This document shows positions 16,622-25,462 of a stretch of 64,000 bases of DNA, piece after piece. The notes under the pieces are model-generated. The model ran no database searches, was not told the origin of the DNA, and saw only the letters and a list, made by a program, of their open reading frames with translations. The stretch is from contig NZ_JOIX01000016.1 of the NCBI RefSeq assembly GCF_000720175.1, positions 1 to 64,000 on the forward strand. Reading direction: 5' to 3'. Made by a program: the position numbers and the translations under genes. This DNA is from Streptomyces sp. NRRL S-337. GTDB taxonomy: Bacteria > Actinomycetota > Actinomycetes > Streptomycetales > Streptomycetaceae. Every line of letters starts with the position of its first letter. Within the stretch, counting starts at the first letter, position 1.

Positions 16622-17050
16622 CTAACGGCGGACGCTGCGCCGCAGCAGATACGCCGCGCCCCCGGCGAGCAGCAGCAGGGCCAGCCCGCCCGCCGCCTGG
16701 GTCGCCGTCAGCCCCTCGACCCGCCCGGCCCGTACGGTCACCAGCTCGGTGAGGCGCTCGCCGCCCGGCGTGCATTCGATGATCACCCGGTAGCGGCCCG
16801 GGGCCGCACCGTCGGCGACCCTGGCCTGGCCGGTCAGGCCGTCCGCGCCCGGCCGCAGCGCCACCGGACCGAACAGCTTCGAGGCGGCCCGGGCGCCGTG
16901 CACCGCGCCGCACTCCTGCTCGTCGCTGATCCGCACCCGCTGCCCGGCCACCATCGGGTCCGGGTCGACCTCGGCCCCGGCGGCCGGCGCGACGACGCCC
17001 AGACCGGCGGCGCCGAGCAGTGCGGCGGCGGCGATGTGCGCAGGGTTCAC
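16622..17050 (-). CDS. Small secreted, C-terminally membrane-anchored protein of unknown function
   Basis: 142 residues from GTG 17050. Signal peptide at 1-26 (AAAALLGAAGLGVVAPAAGA), a ~90-residue exported domain with two Cys (EQECGAVHG, IIECTPGG) probably disulfide-bonded, then one transmembrane helix (AAGGLALLLLAGGAAYLL) and an RRSVRR cytoplasmic tail. I do not recognise the family. It is 46 bases upstream of the BtuF-like gene on the same strand, so the two may be cotranscribed. Confidence 0.7.
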   Translation of the reverse strand: MNPAHIAAAALLGAAGLGVVAPAAGAEVDPDPMVAGQRVRISDEQECGAVHGARAASKLFGPVALRPGADGLTGQARVADGAAPGRYRVIIECTPGGERLTELVTVRAGRVEGLTATQAAGGLALLLLAGGAAYLLRRSVRR

Positions 17051-17120
17051 GTGCCCAGCGAACCATCCCGCACCGGGCTCCGCGGCGCATCCGCCGCCGG
17101 TCAGGTGAACCGGACACGTC

Positions 17121-17162
17121 GCGGGCCCCGCCGCCCGGCGACTGCCGGGAAACGGGGCCCGC
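17121..17162 (-). terminator. Nested hairpin terminator after the betaine transporter operon
   Basis: Outer arms GCGGGCCCCG (17121-17130) and CGGGGCCCGC (17153-17162) enclose an inner CCCGGC-GACT-GCCGGG hairpin (17134-17149). It is 25 bases past the stop of the permease-binding protein gene. Confidence 0.75.
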
Positions 17163-17186
17163 TGCGGCCTTGGGGAAAAGGCCCGC

Positions 17187-19784
17187 CTACTTCACCGGCG
17201 CCATCTTGTCCACAATTCCCGGGTGGTCGCCGATCCACTTCTCGACGCCCTTGTTCTCATTTCCCTTGCCGGCGTCCTGGATGTCCTTCTCCAGGCTGCC
17301 GAGTTCCTCGGGGCTCATCTTCCAGTTCTTCAGCCAGCCGTAGAACTCCGGGAATTTCTTCGGGAGGTTCTTGTTGCCGAGCGTCTTGATCTGGTTGTTG
17401 GCGCCCCAGGTGCCCTTGGGGTCGGCGAGCTTGGTCAGGTGGTACTTGCTGTACGCCCAGTGCGGCGACCACAGCACGACCGCGATCGGCTCGTGCTTGT
17501 GGTAGGCGCGGTCCAGCTCGGCGAGCATGGCGCTGGTACCGGCCGAGGTGACGTCGAAGTCCTGGAGCCCGTACGCCGGTGCCACGGTGTCCTTGAGCCG
17601 CTTCATCTCACCCGTGCCGGGCTCGATCCCGATAATTTTGCCCTTGAATTCGTCCTTGTGCGCCCGCAGGTCGTCGAGCGTCTTGACGCCCTTGACGTAC
17701 GACGGCACGGCGATTTCCAGGGACGTCTTGTCGTACCACGGCCCGACGTCGACGAGATCGTGTCGGTACTTGTCCCAGTACTGTTTCTGCGCCACCGGCA
17801 GCCAGCCGTCCGTCTCCACGTCGATCTGCCCGGTGGACAGGCCGGTCCACATCGGCCCGATGTCGAGATTGCGGATGTTCGGCCGGTAGCCGCGCTTCTC
17901 CAGGACGTTCTTCCAGAGGTACGTGGTGGCGATGCCCTCGTCCCACGCCGGGTAGCCGATGTCGGGCGCCTTGCCCGCGTCCTTGCCCTTGGCGTAGGTG
18001 GCGTGGGCGGACGGCGCGATCTTCTCGACCAGGCCCGGGTTCTTCTTCAGCCAGGTGCGCACACCGTCCTGCTCATGGCCCTCGCCGGCGTTCTTGACGT
18101 CGTTCTCCAGGCTGGTGAGCTGCTTCTCGTCCAGGTGGAAGTTCTTCATCCACTTGGCGACCTCGGGCTCGTCCTTGGCGAAGCCCTTGCGGCCCAGCAG
18201 GTGCAGGCTGTCACCCGAGCCGAACGATCCCTTGGGGTCCTTCAGCTTGGTGAGCGGGTACTTGTCGTACGCCCAGTGCGGCGACCAGAGCGTGACCGCG
18301 ATCGGCTTCTTCTGATGGACCGAGCGGTCCAGCTCGCTGAGCATCGACGCGGTGCTGGACTCCTGCACCTTGTACGTACCGCCGAGGCCGTAGTCCTTGA
18401 GGACCTTGTCCTTGAGGATCTTCATCTCGCCGGCACCGGGCTCGATGCCGGTGATCCTGCCGCCGAACTCGCCGGCCTTGCCCTTGAGGTCGTCCAGGGT
18501 CTTGACGCCCTTGACGTACGACGGCACCGCGATCTCCAGCGACGTCTTGTCGTACCAGGCGCCGAGGTCCTCCAGCTGGTCCTGGTACTTCTTCCAGTAC
18601 GAGGCGTGGGTGGTCGGCAGCCAGGCGTTGGTCTGCACGTCGATGTCCCCGCGGGCCTGCCCGGCGAACAGCGGACCCGCCTCCAGGGCCTGGACCCTGG
18701 GCTTGTAGCCGCGCTCCTCCAGGATCTCCTTCCAGAGGTACGTGGTGGCCTTGCCCTCGTCCCAGTTGACGTAACCGATGCTGATCGGGCGGCCGTTCCC
18801 GCCGCCCTGGCCGGCGCTCTTGCCGAACATGCCCATGCCGCCGGCGATCAGCGCGAGCACGACCACGCCGACCACGGCCACGGACGTGGCGGGCCGCCAC
18901 CGCAGGAACTTCAGGCCGCCCAGCGACGCCTGGGCCTTGGCCAGCGCGCGCCGGCCGAGCGGGGAGACCCGCTGGTTGAGGGCGCCGGTCATCCGGTCCA
19001 GATACATGGCGAGGATGACCACCGCGAGGCCGGCCTCGGCGCCCAGCGCCACGTTGACCGAGCTGATCGCGTTGTAGACGGACGAGCCGAGACCGCCGCC
19101 GCCGACCATGCCGGCGATGACGACCATGGACAGCGCCAGCATGATGACCTGGTTGATGCCGGCCATGATCGTGGGCAGCGCGAGCGGCAGCTGGACGCGG
19201 AAGAGGGTGCGCCGCGGGTGGGTGCCGAACGCCTCGGCGGCCTCGACCAGTTCCTCGTCGACCTGCCGGATCCCCAGCTCCGTCATGCGGACCGCGGGCG
19301 GCATGGAGAAGACGATGGTGGCGACGATGCCGGGGACGACACCGAGGCCGAAGAAGAGGATGCCGGGGATCAGGTAGACCATCGCCGGCATGGTCTGCAT
19401 CAGGTCCAGGACCGGACGCAGCGCTCCGCCGACGACCCGGCTGCGGGCCGCCCAGATGCCGAGCGGCACCGCGACCACGACGGTGATCAGGCAGGCGACC
19501 AGCACCAGCGAGAGCGATTCGACGGTCGGGCCCCACTGTTCGACCGAGTCGATCAGGGCGAACCCGAGGAAGGTGAGCACGGCGGCCGGCAGTCCGCGCA
19601 GCCACCAGGCGAGCACCGCGAAGATGCCGGTCAGCAGCAGCGGTTCGGGCCCGGCGAGGACCGTGTGGATCGCGTCGTAGAGGCCGTTCAGCACCTTCGT
19701 GATGAGGGTGAAGAGCCAGTCGAGGTTGTCGCGCAGCCAGTTGACGGCGTCGTTGGCCCAGCTGCCTATCGGGATCCTAGGCAC
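17187..19784 (-). CDS. opuAB-opuAC: Glycine betaine/proline ABC importer: permease fused to two tandem binding domains
   Basis: 865 residues. Residues ~1-310 are an OpuAB/ProW permease with about six membrane helices and the EAA loop (EAAEAFGTHPRRTLFRVQLP). After a further helix near 310-330 come two homologous OpuAC binding domains, about 340-590 and 605-865. Each has the betaine aromatic-cage elements: NWDEGKATTYLWKE and PAWDEGIATTYLWKN, WYDKTSLEIAVPSYVKGVKT in both, and SPHWAYDKY and SPHWAYSKY. Lactococcal OpuABC carries one such domain per permease; here there would be four per transporter dimer. GTG at 19784 overlaps the ATPase gene stop by eight bases. Confidence 0.92.
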   Translation of the reverse strand: MPRIPIGSWANDAVNWLRDNLDWLFTLITKVLNGLYDAIHTVLAGPEPLLLTGIFAVLAWWLRGLPAAVLTFLGFALIDSVEQWGPTVESLSLVLVACLITVVVAVPLGIWAARSRVVGGALRPVLDLMQTMPAMVYLIPGILFFGLGVVPGIVATIVFSMPPAVRMTELGIRQVDEELVEAAEAFGTHPRRTLFRVQLPLALPTIMAGINQVIMLALSMVVIAGMVGGGGLGSSVYNAISSVNVALGAEAGLAVVILAMYLDRMTGALNQRVSPLGRRALAKAQASLGGLKFLRWRPATSVAVVGVVVLALIAGGMGMFGKSAGQGGGNGRPISIGYVNWDEGKATTYLWKEILEERGYKPRVQALEAGPLFAGQARGDIDVQTNAWLPTTHASYWKKYQDQLEDLGAWYDKTSLEIAVPSYVKGVKTLDDLKGKAGEFGGRITGIEPGAGEMKILKDKVLKDYGLGGTYKVQESSTASMLSELDRSVHQKKPIAVTLWSPHWAYDKYPLTKLKDPKGSFGSGDSLHLLGRKGFAKDEPEVAKWMKNFHLDEKQLTSLENDVKNAGEGHEQDGVRTWLKKNPGLVEKIAPSAHATYAKGKDAGKAPDIGYPAWDEGIATTYLWKNVLEKRGYRPNIRNLDIGPMWTGLSTGQIDVETDGWLPVAQKQYWDKYRHDLVDVGPWYDKTSLEIAVPSYVKGVKTLDDLRAHKDEFKGKIIGIEPGTGEMKRLKDTVAPAYGLQDFDVTSAGTSAMLAELDRAYHKHEPIAVVLWSPHWAYSKYHLTKLADPKGTWGANNQIKTLGNKNLPKKFPEFYGWLKNWKMSPEELGSLEKDIQDAGKGNENKGVEKWIGDHPGIVDKMAPVK

Positions 19785-21015
19785 CGGCGATCACCTTGCC
19801 CTCGGGGTCGTCGTCGCCGGGTTCGTCGTCCGTCCCCGCGGCCGCCTCCGTCGTTCCCCCGTCCGTCTTCGCCGTCTTCGCGAGGGTCTTCACCCCGGGC
19901 TGGGCGGGGACGCCGGGAGCCGTCGCCGGCGCCTGCTCCGCACCCTGTTCGGCGGGCTCGCCGAGCACCGCGAGCAGCCGCTCGGCCGGTACGGCACCGA
20001 TCACGGCGCCCGTGTCGTCGGTCACCGCGACGGGCACACTGCTGGCCGAGCACGGCGTGAACAGCTCCACCAGCGGGGTGTCGACGTCCACGGTGGCCGG
20101 CGCCGCGGCACGGAACTCCGCGGCCGTGCCGAGCGTGCCGCCCTCCGGCGTGCGGCCGCCGAGCACCGTGCCGACCTCGGCCATGACCGCGCCGGCGGTC
20201 AGTACCCGGCTGCGGTCCACGTCCTGGATGAAGGAGGCGACGTAGTCGTTGGCGGGGCGCACGAGGATGTCCTCGGCGCTGCCGGTCTGCACGATCCGGC
20301 CGTCCCGCATCACCGCGATCCGGTCGCCGAGGCGCATCGCCTCGTTGAGGTCGTGGGTGATGAAGACGATGGTCTTCTTGAGGGTCTTCTGCAGTTCCAG
20401 CAGCTGGTCCTGCATGTCGCGCCGGATCAGCGGGTCCAGCGCGCTGAACGACTCGTCCATCAGCAGCAGATCGGCGTCGGTGGCCAGGGCCCGGGCCAGG
20501 CCCACCCGCTGCTGCATACCGCCGGACAGCTCGTCGGGCCAGGACTTCTCCCAGCCCTTGAGGCCGGTGAGTTCCAGTGCCTCGGTGGCCCGCCGCTCGC
20601 GCTCGGCGCGCGGCACGCCCTGGACCTCCAGGCCGTAGGCCGCGTTCTCCAGGACGCTGCGGTGCGGGAAGAGCGCGAAGTGCTGGAAGACCATGGAGAT
20701 CTTCCGGGAGCGGACCGCGCGCAGTTCCTTGTCGCTGAGGGAGGTGAGGTCCTGGCCGTCGATCCGCACGGTTCCGGCGGTCGGCTCCAGCAGGCCGTTG
20801 AGCATGCGCAGCAGCGTGGACTTGCCGGACCCGGACAGACCCATGACGACGAAGATCTGGCCCTCGTCCACCTCGATCGACGCGTCGATCACGGCGGCGG
20901 TGGTGCCTTCGGCCCGCAACTCCTCCCGGCTCGCGCCGGCTTCGAGTCTGCGTACCGCGTCCTCGGGTCGTCTGCCGAACACCTTGTACAGGTGCTCGGC
21001 TTGCAGCCTGGACAC
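19777..21015 (-). CDS. opuAA: Glycine betaine/proline ABC importer ATPase with CBS tail
   Basis: 412 residues. Walker A GLSGSGKST (59-67), signature LSGGMQQR, Walker B DLLLMDESF and switch His in FITHDL are intact. Residues ~285-370 form a CBS-type module (RVLTAGAVMAEV, SSVPVAVTDDTGAVIGAV), which in OpuA senses ionic strength or c-di-AMP; here only part is clearly recognisable. The last ~45 residues are acidic and low complexity. GTG 21015 is the start; the overlapping ATG at 21017 is out of frame. Upstream is a leader hairpin (21041-21069). Confidence 0.92.
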   Translation of the reverse strand: MSRLQAEHLYKVFGRRPEDAVRRLEAGASREELRAEGTTAAVIDASIEVDEGQIFVVMGLSGSGKSTLLRMLNGLLEPTAGTVRIDGQDLTSLSDKELRAVRSRKISMVFQHFALFPHRSVLENAAYGLEVQGVPRAERERRATEALELTGLKGWEKSWPDELSGGMQQRVGLARALATDADLLLMDESFSALDPLIRRDMQDQLLELQKTLKKTIVFITHDLNEAMRLGDRIAVMRDGRIVQTGSAEDILVRPANDYVASFIQDVDRSRVLTAGAVMAEVGTVLGGRTPEGGTLGTAAEFRAAAPATVDVDTPLVELFTPCSASSVPVAVTDDTGAVIGAVPAERLLAVLGEPAEQGAEQAPATAPGVPAQPGVKTLAKTAKTDGGTTEAAAGTDDEPGDDDPEGKVIAGA

Positions 21016-21040
21016 ATATGCCTCTCTTGTCGCACGAGAA

Positions 21041-21069
21041 ACGACCTGCCACCCCCGCCGGCAGGTCGT
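21041..21069 (-). promoter_or_regulatory. Leader hairpin just upstream of opuAA
   Basis: On the minus strand ACGACCTGCC, nine bases, GGCAGGTCGT form a perfect 10-bp stem followed by TTTCTCGT, ending 26 bases before the opuAA start. The shape is that of an intrinsic terminator placed as an attenuator, or a structure hiding the ribosome site. No named riboswitch is recognised. Confidence 0.55.
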
Positions 21070-21218
21070 GGTGCGGGACGGGGTCCGCCCGCCTTTACCG
21101 CTGGAAATGTTGAATCTCCACCGGGTCCGCTCCGGCTGCGCGTCTGCCCGTCTTTATCCGGCGCAAACACATCGGTGTGCCAGATCACATCGCGGCGACG
21201 ATTGGGGCATACGGCATC

Positions 21219-22157
21219 ATGCGGGGTGTGACTCGACGCCTGATGCTCCTCGACACCGCCTCGCTGTACTTCCGCGCCTATTTCGGGGTACCGGAATCGG
21301 TCAGGGCCCCGGACGGCACGCCGGTGAACGCGGTGCGCGGTCTGCTGGACTTCATCGCCCGGCTCGTCCAGGACCACCACCCCGACGACCTGGCCGCCTG
21401 CATGGACTTCGACTGGCGTCCCCAGTGGCGGGTCGATCTGATCCCCTCCTACAAGGCGCACCGGGTCGCCGAGGAGGCCCCGGCCGGTTCGGGCGAGCCC
21501 GACGAGGAGCAGGTCCCCGACACCCTCTCGCCCCAGGTCCCGGTCATCGAGGAGGTGCTGGACGCGCTCGGCATCGCCCGGATCGGCGCGGCGGGTTACG
21601 AGGCCGACGACATCATCGGCACGCTCGCGGCGCGGGCGCCAGGCCCGGTGGACATCGTCACCGGCGACCGGGACCTCTACCAGCTCGTCGACGACCGGCG
21701 CGGCATCCGCGTCCTGTACCCCCTCAAGGGCGTCGGCACCCTCCAGGTCACCGACGAGGCGTGGCTGCGCGAGAAGTACGGCGTCGACGGCCCGGGGTAC
21801 GCCGATCTGGCGCTGCTGCGCGGCGATCCCAGCGACGGTCTGCCCGGCGTCCCGGGGATCGGCGAGAAGACCGCGGCGAAGCTGCTGGCCACCTACGGCG
21901 ACCTCGCCGGGATCATGGCCGCCGCGGAGGACCCCGCCTCGAAGGTGACCCCGGCGCAGCGCGCCCGTCTGCTGGAGGCCCGGCCGTACGTCGCGGTCGC
22001 CCCGAAGGTGATCAAGGTGGCCACCGACGTGCCCGTCCCGGATGCGGACCTCGCGCTGCCGGCGGAACCGGCCGACCCCGAGCGCCTGGAGGCGCTGGCC
22101 ACGCAGTGGGGCCTGGGCGGCGCCCTGCACCGGCTGCTCGTCACCCTCCGCCGGTGA
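21219..22157 (+). CDS. 5'-3' exonuclease (FEN/PolI N-terminal domain type)
   Basis: 312 residues from ATG 21219 (RRLMLLDTASLYFRAYFG); an in-frame GTG at 21177 is unlikely. Metal-binding acidic residues are visible in LMLLDTAS, AACMDFDWRPQWR, GYEADDIIGTLA and IVTGDRDLYQLV; the helix-3-turn-helix DNA-binding motif is GLPGVPGIGEKTAAKLLATYG. It is a stand-alone homologue of the 5' nuclease domain of DNA polymerase I and probably removes RNA primers or flaps. It is divergent from opuAA. Confidence 0.88.
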   Translation: MRGVTRRLMLLDTASLYFRAYFGVPESVRAPDGTPVNAVRGLLDFIARLVQDHHPDDLAACMDFDWRPQWRVDLIPSYKAHRVAEEAPAGSGEPDEEQVPDTLSPQVPVIEEVLDALGIARIGAAGYEADDIIGTLAARAPGPVDIVTGDRDLYQLVDDRRGIRVLYPLKGVGTLQVTDEAWLREKYGVDGPGYADLALLRGDPSDGLPGVPGIGEKTAAKLLATYGDLAGIMAAAEDPASKVTPAQRARLLEARPYVAVAPKVIKVATDVPVPDADLALPAEPADPERLEALATQWGLGGALHRLLVTLRR

Positions 22158-22164
22158 ACTACTG

Positions 22165-22184
22165 TTAGGTTAGGTATACCTAAC
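22165..22184. promoter_or_regulatory. Iron box (DmdR/IdeR operator) before the siderophore-interacting protein gene
   Basis: TTAGGTTAGGTATACCTAA (22165-22183) matches the actinobacterial DmdR/IdeR consensus (TTAGGTTAGGCTNNCCTAA type), and GTTAGGTATACCTAAC (22169-22184) is a perfect 16-bp palindrome. It lies 54 bases before the start codon, predicting iron-dependent repression. Confidence 0.9.
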
Positions 22185-22237
22185 AAGGCGGGTCCGCTTT
22201 CCCGGGCCCGCCACCCACCGCGTCAGGGGAGATTGCC

Positions 22238-23095
22238 GTGGCAGCGACACGTCCGTCCCGCAAGAAGCCCGCACTGCACCGCGCCCGGGTGCGGCGCACC
22301 GAGCGGCTCACCCCCCACATGGTCCGGGTGGTGCTCGGCGGCGAGGGACTGGCGGAGTTCGCCGCGGGCGAGTACTCCGACCACTACGTCAAGCTGGTCT
22401 TCCCGGTCCCCGGCGTGCGCTACCCGGAGCCCTTCGACATCGCGCAGATCCGCGCCGAGTTCCCGCGCGACCGCTGGCCCCGGACCCGTACGTACACCGT
22501 CCGCGCCTGGGACCCGGAGAGCCGCGAGCTGACCGTGGACTTCGTGGTGCACGGCGACGAGGGCCTGGCCGGGCCCTGGGCGGCGGCCGCGCAGCCGGAC
22601 GACGAGATCTTCCTGCTCGGGCCCGGCGGCGCCTACGCCCCGGACCCGGCCGCCGACTGGCACCTCCTGGCCGGCGACGAGAGCGCCCTGCCGGCTATCG
22701 CGGCGTCCCTGGCGCGGATCCCGGCGGGCGCCGCGGTGCATGCGTTCATCGAGGTCGCCGGGCCGGAGGAACGCCAGGAGCTGACCGCTCCGGCCGGCGC
22801 GCGGATCACCTGGATCCACCGCGGCGACGCCCCGGTCGGCCGCCAACTGGTCGCAGCAGTACGGAACTTGGCGTTCCCGCCCGGCCGGGTCCAGGCGTTC
22901 GTGCACGGCGAGGCGGGCTTCGTGAAGGAGCTGCGCCGGCTGCTGCGCGTCGAGCGCCAGGTCCCGCGCGAGGACCTGTCCATCTCCGGCTACTGGCGCG
23001 CCGGCCACGACGAGGACGGCTGGCAGGCGTCCAAGCGCGACTGGAACCAGCAGGTCGAGGCGGAGCAGGAGGCCACCCCCGCGGCCGCGTCCTGA
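22238..23095 (+). CDS. Siderophore-interacting protein (ViuB/SIP family ferric reductase)
   Basis: 285 residues. N-terminal FAD-binding barrel (RTRTYTVRAWDPESRELTVDFVVHG, containing the RxYT/S motif) and C-terminal SIP domain (LLAGDESALPAIAASLARIP, HGEAGFVKELRR, SISGYWRAGHDEDGW). These cytosolic flavoproteins reduce Fe(III)-siderophores to release iron. GTG at 22238 follows AGGGGAG. The iron box upstream independently supports this function. No siderophore transporter genes are adjacent. Confidence 0.92.
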   Translation: MAATRPSRKKPALHRARVRRTERLTPHMVRVVLGGEGLAEFAAGEYSDHYVKLVFPVPGVRYPEPFDIAQIRAEFPRDRWPRTRTYTVRAWDPESRELTVDFVVHGDEGLAGPWAAAAQPDDEIFLLGPGGAYAPDPAADWHLLAGDESALPAIAASLARIPAGAAVHAFIEVAGPEERQELTAPAGARITWIHRGDAPVGRQLVAAVRNLAFPPGRVQAFVHGEAGFVKELRRLLRVERQVPREDLSISGYWRAGHDEDGWQASKRDWNQQVEAEQEATPAAAS

Positions 23096-23190
23096 CGTCA
23101 CGTCAGGACGTCAGCCCCCCCGCTCCACCGGCGGGCCCGCAACCGGACGCCCATCACCGGACACCCCCACCCGGGCCCGCCGACCACCCC

Positions 23191-23826
23191 TCAGACCGCC
23201 TCCCCGCCCTCGTACCTGCGGGCCGAGGCGTCCACATGCGCCAGCCGGCGCATCGCACTCAGGACCGCGTCCCCGACCACGGTCCCCACCACCACGCTCT
23301 CCACCAGGCGGTCGACCTCCGCGTTGCGGCCCACCCACGCCAGATCGGCGGCGGCCACCCGCTCACAGGCGTCGGCATAGTCGTCGAGGAGCTCACCGAA
23401 ATCGCCGTGCCCGAGGCCCCGAAGGGTGGCCAGCGCGGCCGCCAGCGCCTCGACGGACGGATTCTCCGGGGCGACCCGCCAGCCCCGCCGGCGAATCAGC
23501 CCGGCGACCGCGCGCCGCGCCTCCTCCATGCCGTCCGGCGCGGCGACCTGCGGCGGGGCGATCGCCACCTGCGCCGTACCGAGGACCTTGTGCACCGGCT
23601 CCTCGGGTGAGTCGACGGCGGCCAGCACCTCCCGCACCTTCGCGACGGAGAGCCCGCCGACGTCCATCAGCCCCCGGATCAACCGCAGCCGGCGGACGTG
23701 ACCGTCGTCGTAACGCGCCTGATTGGGGCTGGTCAGCCGGCCCGCGGGCAGCAGTCCCTCGCGGACGTAGTACTTGATGGTCGGCACCGCGACCCCGGTC
23801 TCCCGGCTCAGCTCCCCGATGCGCAT
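23191..23826 (-). CDS. MerR-family transcriptional regulator
   Basis: 211 residues from ATG 23826; the open frame reaches 23949 but the HTH starts at MRIGELSRETGVAVPTIKYYVREGLL, the canonical MerR beginning. Wing and dimer helix follow (YDDGHVRRLRLIRGLMDVGGLSVAKVREVL in pieces). The C-terminal half (100-211) is a helical ligand domain with a single pattern of acidic residues and no Cys cluster, so metal sensing is unlikely. It is divergent from a two-gene membrane operon; GATAG/CTATC repeats between them are the likely operator. Confidence 0.88.
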   Translation of the reverse strand: MRIGELSRETGVAVPTIKYYVREGLLPAGRLTSPNQARYDDGHVRRLRLIRGLMDVGGLSVAKVREVLAAVDSPEEPVHKVLGTAQVAIAPPQVAAPDGMEEARRAVAGLIRRRGWRVAPENPSVEALAAALATLRGLGHGDFGELLDDYADACERVAAADLAWVGRNAEVDRLVESVVVGTVVGDAVLSAMRRLAHVDASARRYEGGEAV

Positions 23827-23922
23827 CCGCACCCGCCGCCTTTCCCGCGCCGGGGTCCCGCCCCGCCGCCCTGTCCCCCGGGCCCCCGCACACCCGGCCT
23901 TGCCAATTCCGCCCCCATCATA

Positions 23923-23960
23923 GATAGTCCAGCTATCAGATAGCAGCAAGCTCCACTATC
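23923..23960. promoter_or_regulatory. GATAG/CTATC repeat cluster in the MerR divergent promoter
   Basis: GATAG at 23923-23927 pairs with CTATC at 23933-23937 (15-bp palindrome), and a second pair lies at 23939-23943 and 23956-23960. MerR proteins bind inverted repeats in elongated promoters, so this is a plausible operator for both transcription units. Confidence 0.6.
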
Positions 23961-24035
23961 CATTCTGTGCCGCTGCCGCCCGCACACGCCTGGGCACCCG
24001 TGCACCCGCGCACCGGTGCCCTCCCTGGGGGATCC

Positions 24036-25004
24036 ATGTCCAGATACCGTTCACTGCTCGCCTTCTCCTGGGCGATGGCCGCGCTCGCGGTCGTCGCCGC
24101 GGCCGGCCTGATCGTCGACGACCGGGTCGTGCTCGGGGCGCCGGTCTGGTTCAAGCCGTTCAAGTTCGCGGTGTCGTTCGCCGCCTACGGGCTGACCCTG
24201 GCCTGGATGCTCTCCCGGCGCCCCTCGCCCGGCCGGCTGGGCGCGGGGGCGGCCCATGTGGTCGTGGTGTCCGGGCTGATCGAAATGGCCATCATCACCG
24301 GCCAGGCCATCCGCGGCCGGCGCAGCCACTTCAACATCGAAACCCCCCTGGACCAGGGCCTGTTCGTCGCCATGGGGCTCACCATCGTGGCCCTGTGGAC
24401 CGCCACCCTCGTCATCGCGGTCCTGCTCTTCCGGGCCCGGCTCGGCGACCCGGCCACCACCTGGGCGATCCGCCTCGGCGCGCTGATCGCGCTGGCCGGA
24501 CTGCTGCTCGGCGGGCTGATGCTGATGCCCACCCCGGAGCAGCAGGCCGACGGGCTGCGCACCGCCGTCGGCGCGCACAGCGTCGGCGTCCCCGACGGCG
24601 GTCCGGCCATGCCGTTGACCGGCTGGAACACCACCGGCGGCGATCTGCGCATCCCGCACTTCGTCGGCATGCACGCCCTCCAGGCGCTGCCGCTGTTCCT
24701 CTACGGGATCGAGGCGCTGGCCGGACGGTTCGCCCGGCTGCGCGACGCACGCGTGCGGCTGCGGCTGGTCCTGGTCGCCGCGGGTTTCCTCACCGGGCTG
24801 CTGGCCCTGGTCACCTGGCAGGCACTGCGCGGCCAGGCCCTCATCCACCCGGACACGGCCACGCTGACCGCGCTCGCCACCCTCGCAGCGGCCACCGGCC
24901 TCGCCACGTACGCGGCACTCCGCCGCCACCCCGCACGCCCGGCCCACGACCTCCCCGCCCCCTCCACTACCACCCCTGCCCTCACCACGGAGTCCCCCGC
25001 ATGA
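24036..25004 (+). CDS. Integral membrane protein of unknown function in a MerR-linked operon
   Basis: 322 residues with eight or nine hydrophobic segments; conserved-looking motifs are PVWFKPFKFAVSF, GLIEMAIITGQAIRGRRSHFN and LRIPHFVGMHALQALPLFLYG, with paired His/Arg that could bind a ligand or haem. I recall similar proteins annotated only as hypothetical membrane proteins. ATG 24036 has a TGGGGGA ribosome site. The stop overlaps the start of the next gene (ATGA), so the pair is coupled and probably forms one functional unit. Confidence 0.75.
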   Translation: MSRYRSLLAFSWAMAALAVVAAAGLIVDDRVVLGAPVWFKPFKFAVSFAAYGLTLAWMLSRRPSPGRLGAGAAHVVVVSGLIEMAIITGQAIRGRRSHFNIETPLDQGLFVAMGLTIVALWTATLVIAVLLFRARLGDPATTWAIRLGALIALAGLLLGGLMLMPTPEQQADGLRTAVGAHSVGVPDGGPAMPLTGWNTTGGDLRIPHFVGMHALQALPLFLYGIEALAGRFARLRDARVRLRLVLVAAGFLTGLLALVTWQALRGQALIHPDTATLTALATLAAATGLATYAALRRHPARPAHDLPAPSTTTPALTTESPA

Positions 25005-25462
25005 CCTCCAGCGCCCTGTTCGATCTGGCCTTCCTCCTCGCCGCGCCGTTCTGGGCGCTGCTGATCCTGGCTCCCGGCCGGCGCTGGACCGACCGGATCG
25101 CCGCCTCACCCCTCCCGATGGTCCCGGTCCTGGCGGTCTACCTCGCCCTGGCCGTCCCGGTGTTCCCGCAGCTCTGGGCGGCCGTCAGCCACCCCGACCT
25201 GACCGGTTTCCAGGACCTGCTGCGCCTCGGCGGCGGGGCCGGCGCGATCTGGGCGCAGGTGATCGCCTGGGACCTGTTCCTCGGCCAGTGGATGTACCGC
25301 GAGGCCCGCACCCTGCACCTCCACCCCCTCCTGATGGGCCCCCTGCTCCTCCTGACCGTCCTCCTCTCCCCGATCGGCGTGCTGATCTTCCTGGCGATAC
25401 GGGCCACCGTGCTGCGCGGGAAGGGAAGGGGGGCGGAGGGCCGGGTCCGCACGGCACACTGA
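25001..25462 (+). CDS. ABA4-like (DUF4281) membrane protein
   Basis: 153 residues, four hydrophobic helices. FDLAFLLAAPFWALLILAPG at the start and AQVIAWDLFLGQWMYREARTLHLHPLLMGPLLLLTVLLSPIGVL (split here only for length: IAWDLFLGQWMYREA, LLLTVLLSPIGVL) match the ABA4-like family, named after the plant neoxanthin-synthesis protein. Bacterial function is unknown. ATG overlaps the preceding stop by four bases. Confidence 0.8.
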   Translation: MTSSALFDLAFLLAAPFWALLILAPGRRWTDRIAASPLPMVPVLAVYLALAVPVFPQLWAAVSHPDLTGFQDLLRLGGGAGAIWAQVIAWDLFLGQWMYREARTLHLHPLLMGPLLLLTVLLSPIGVLIFLAIRATVLRGKGRGAEGRVRTAH

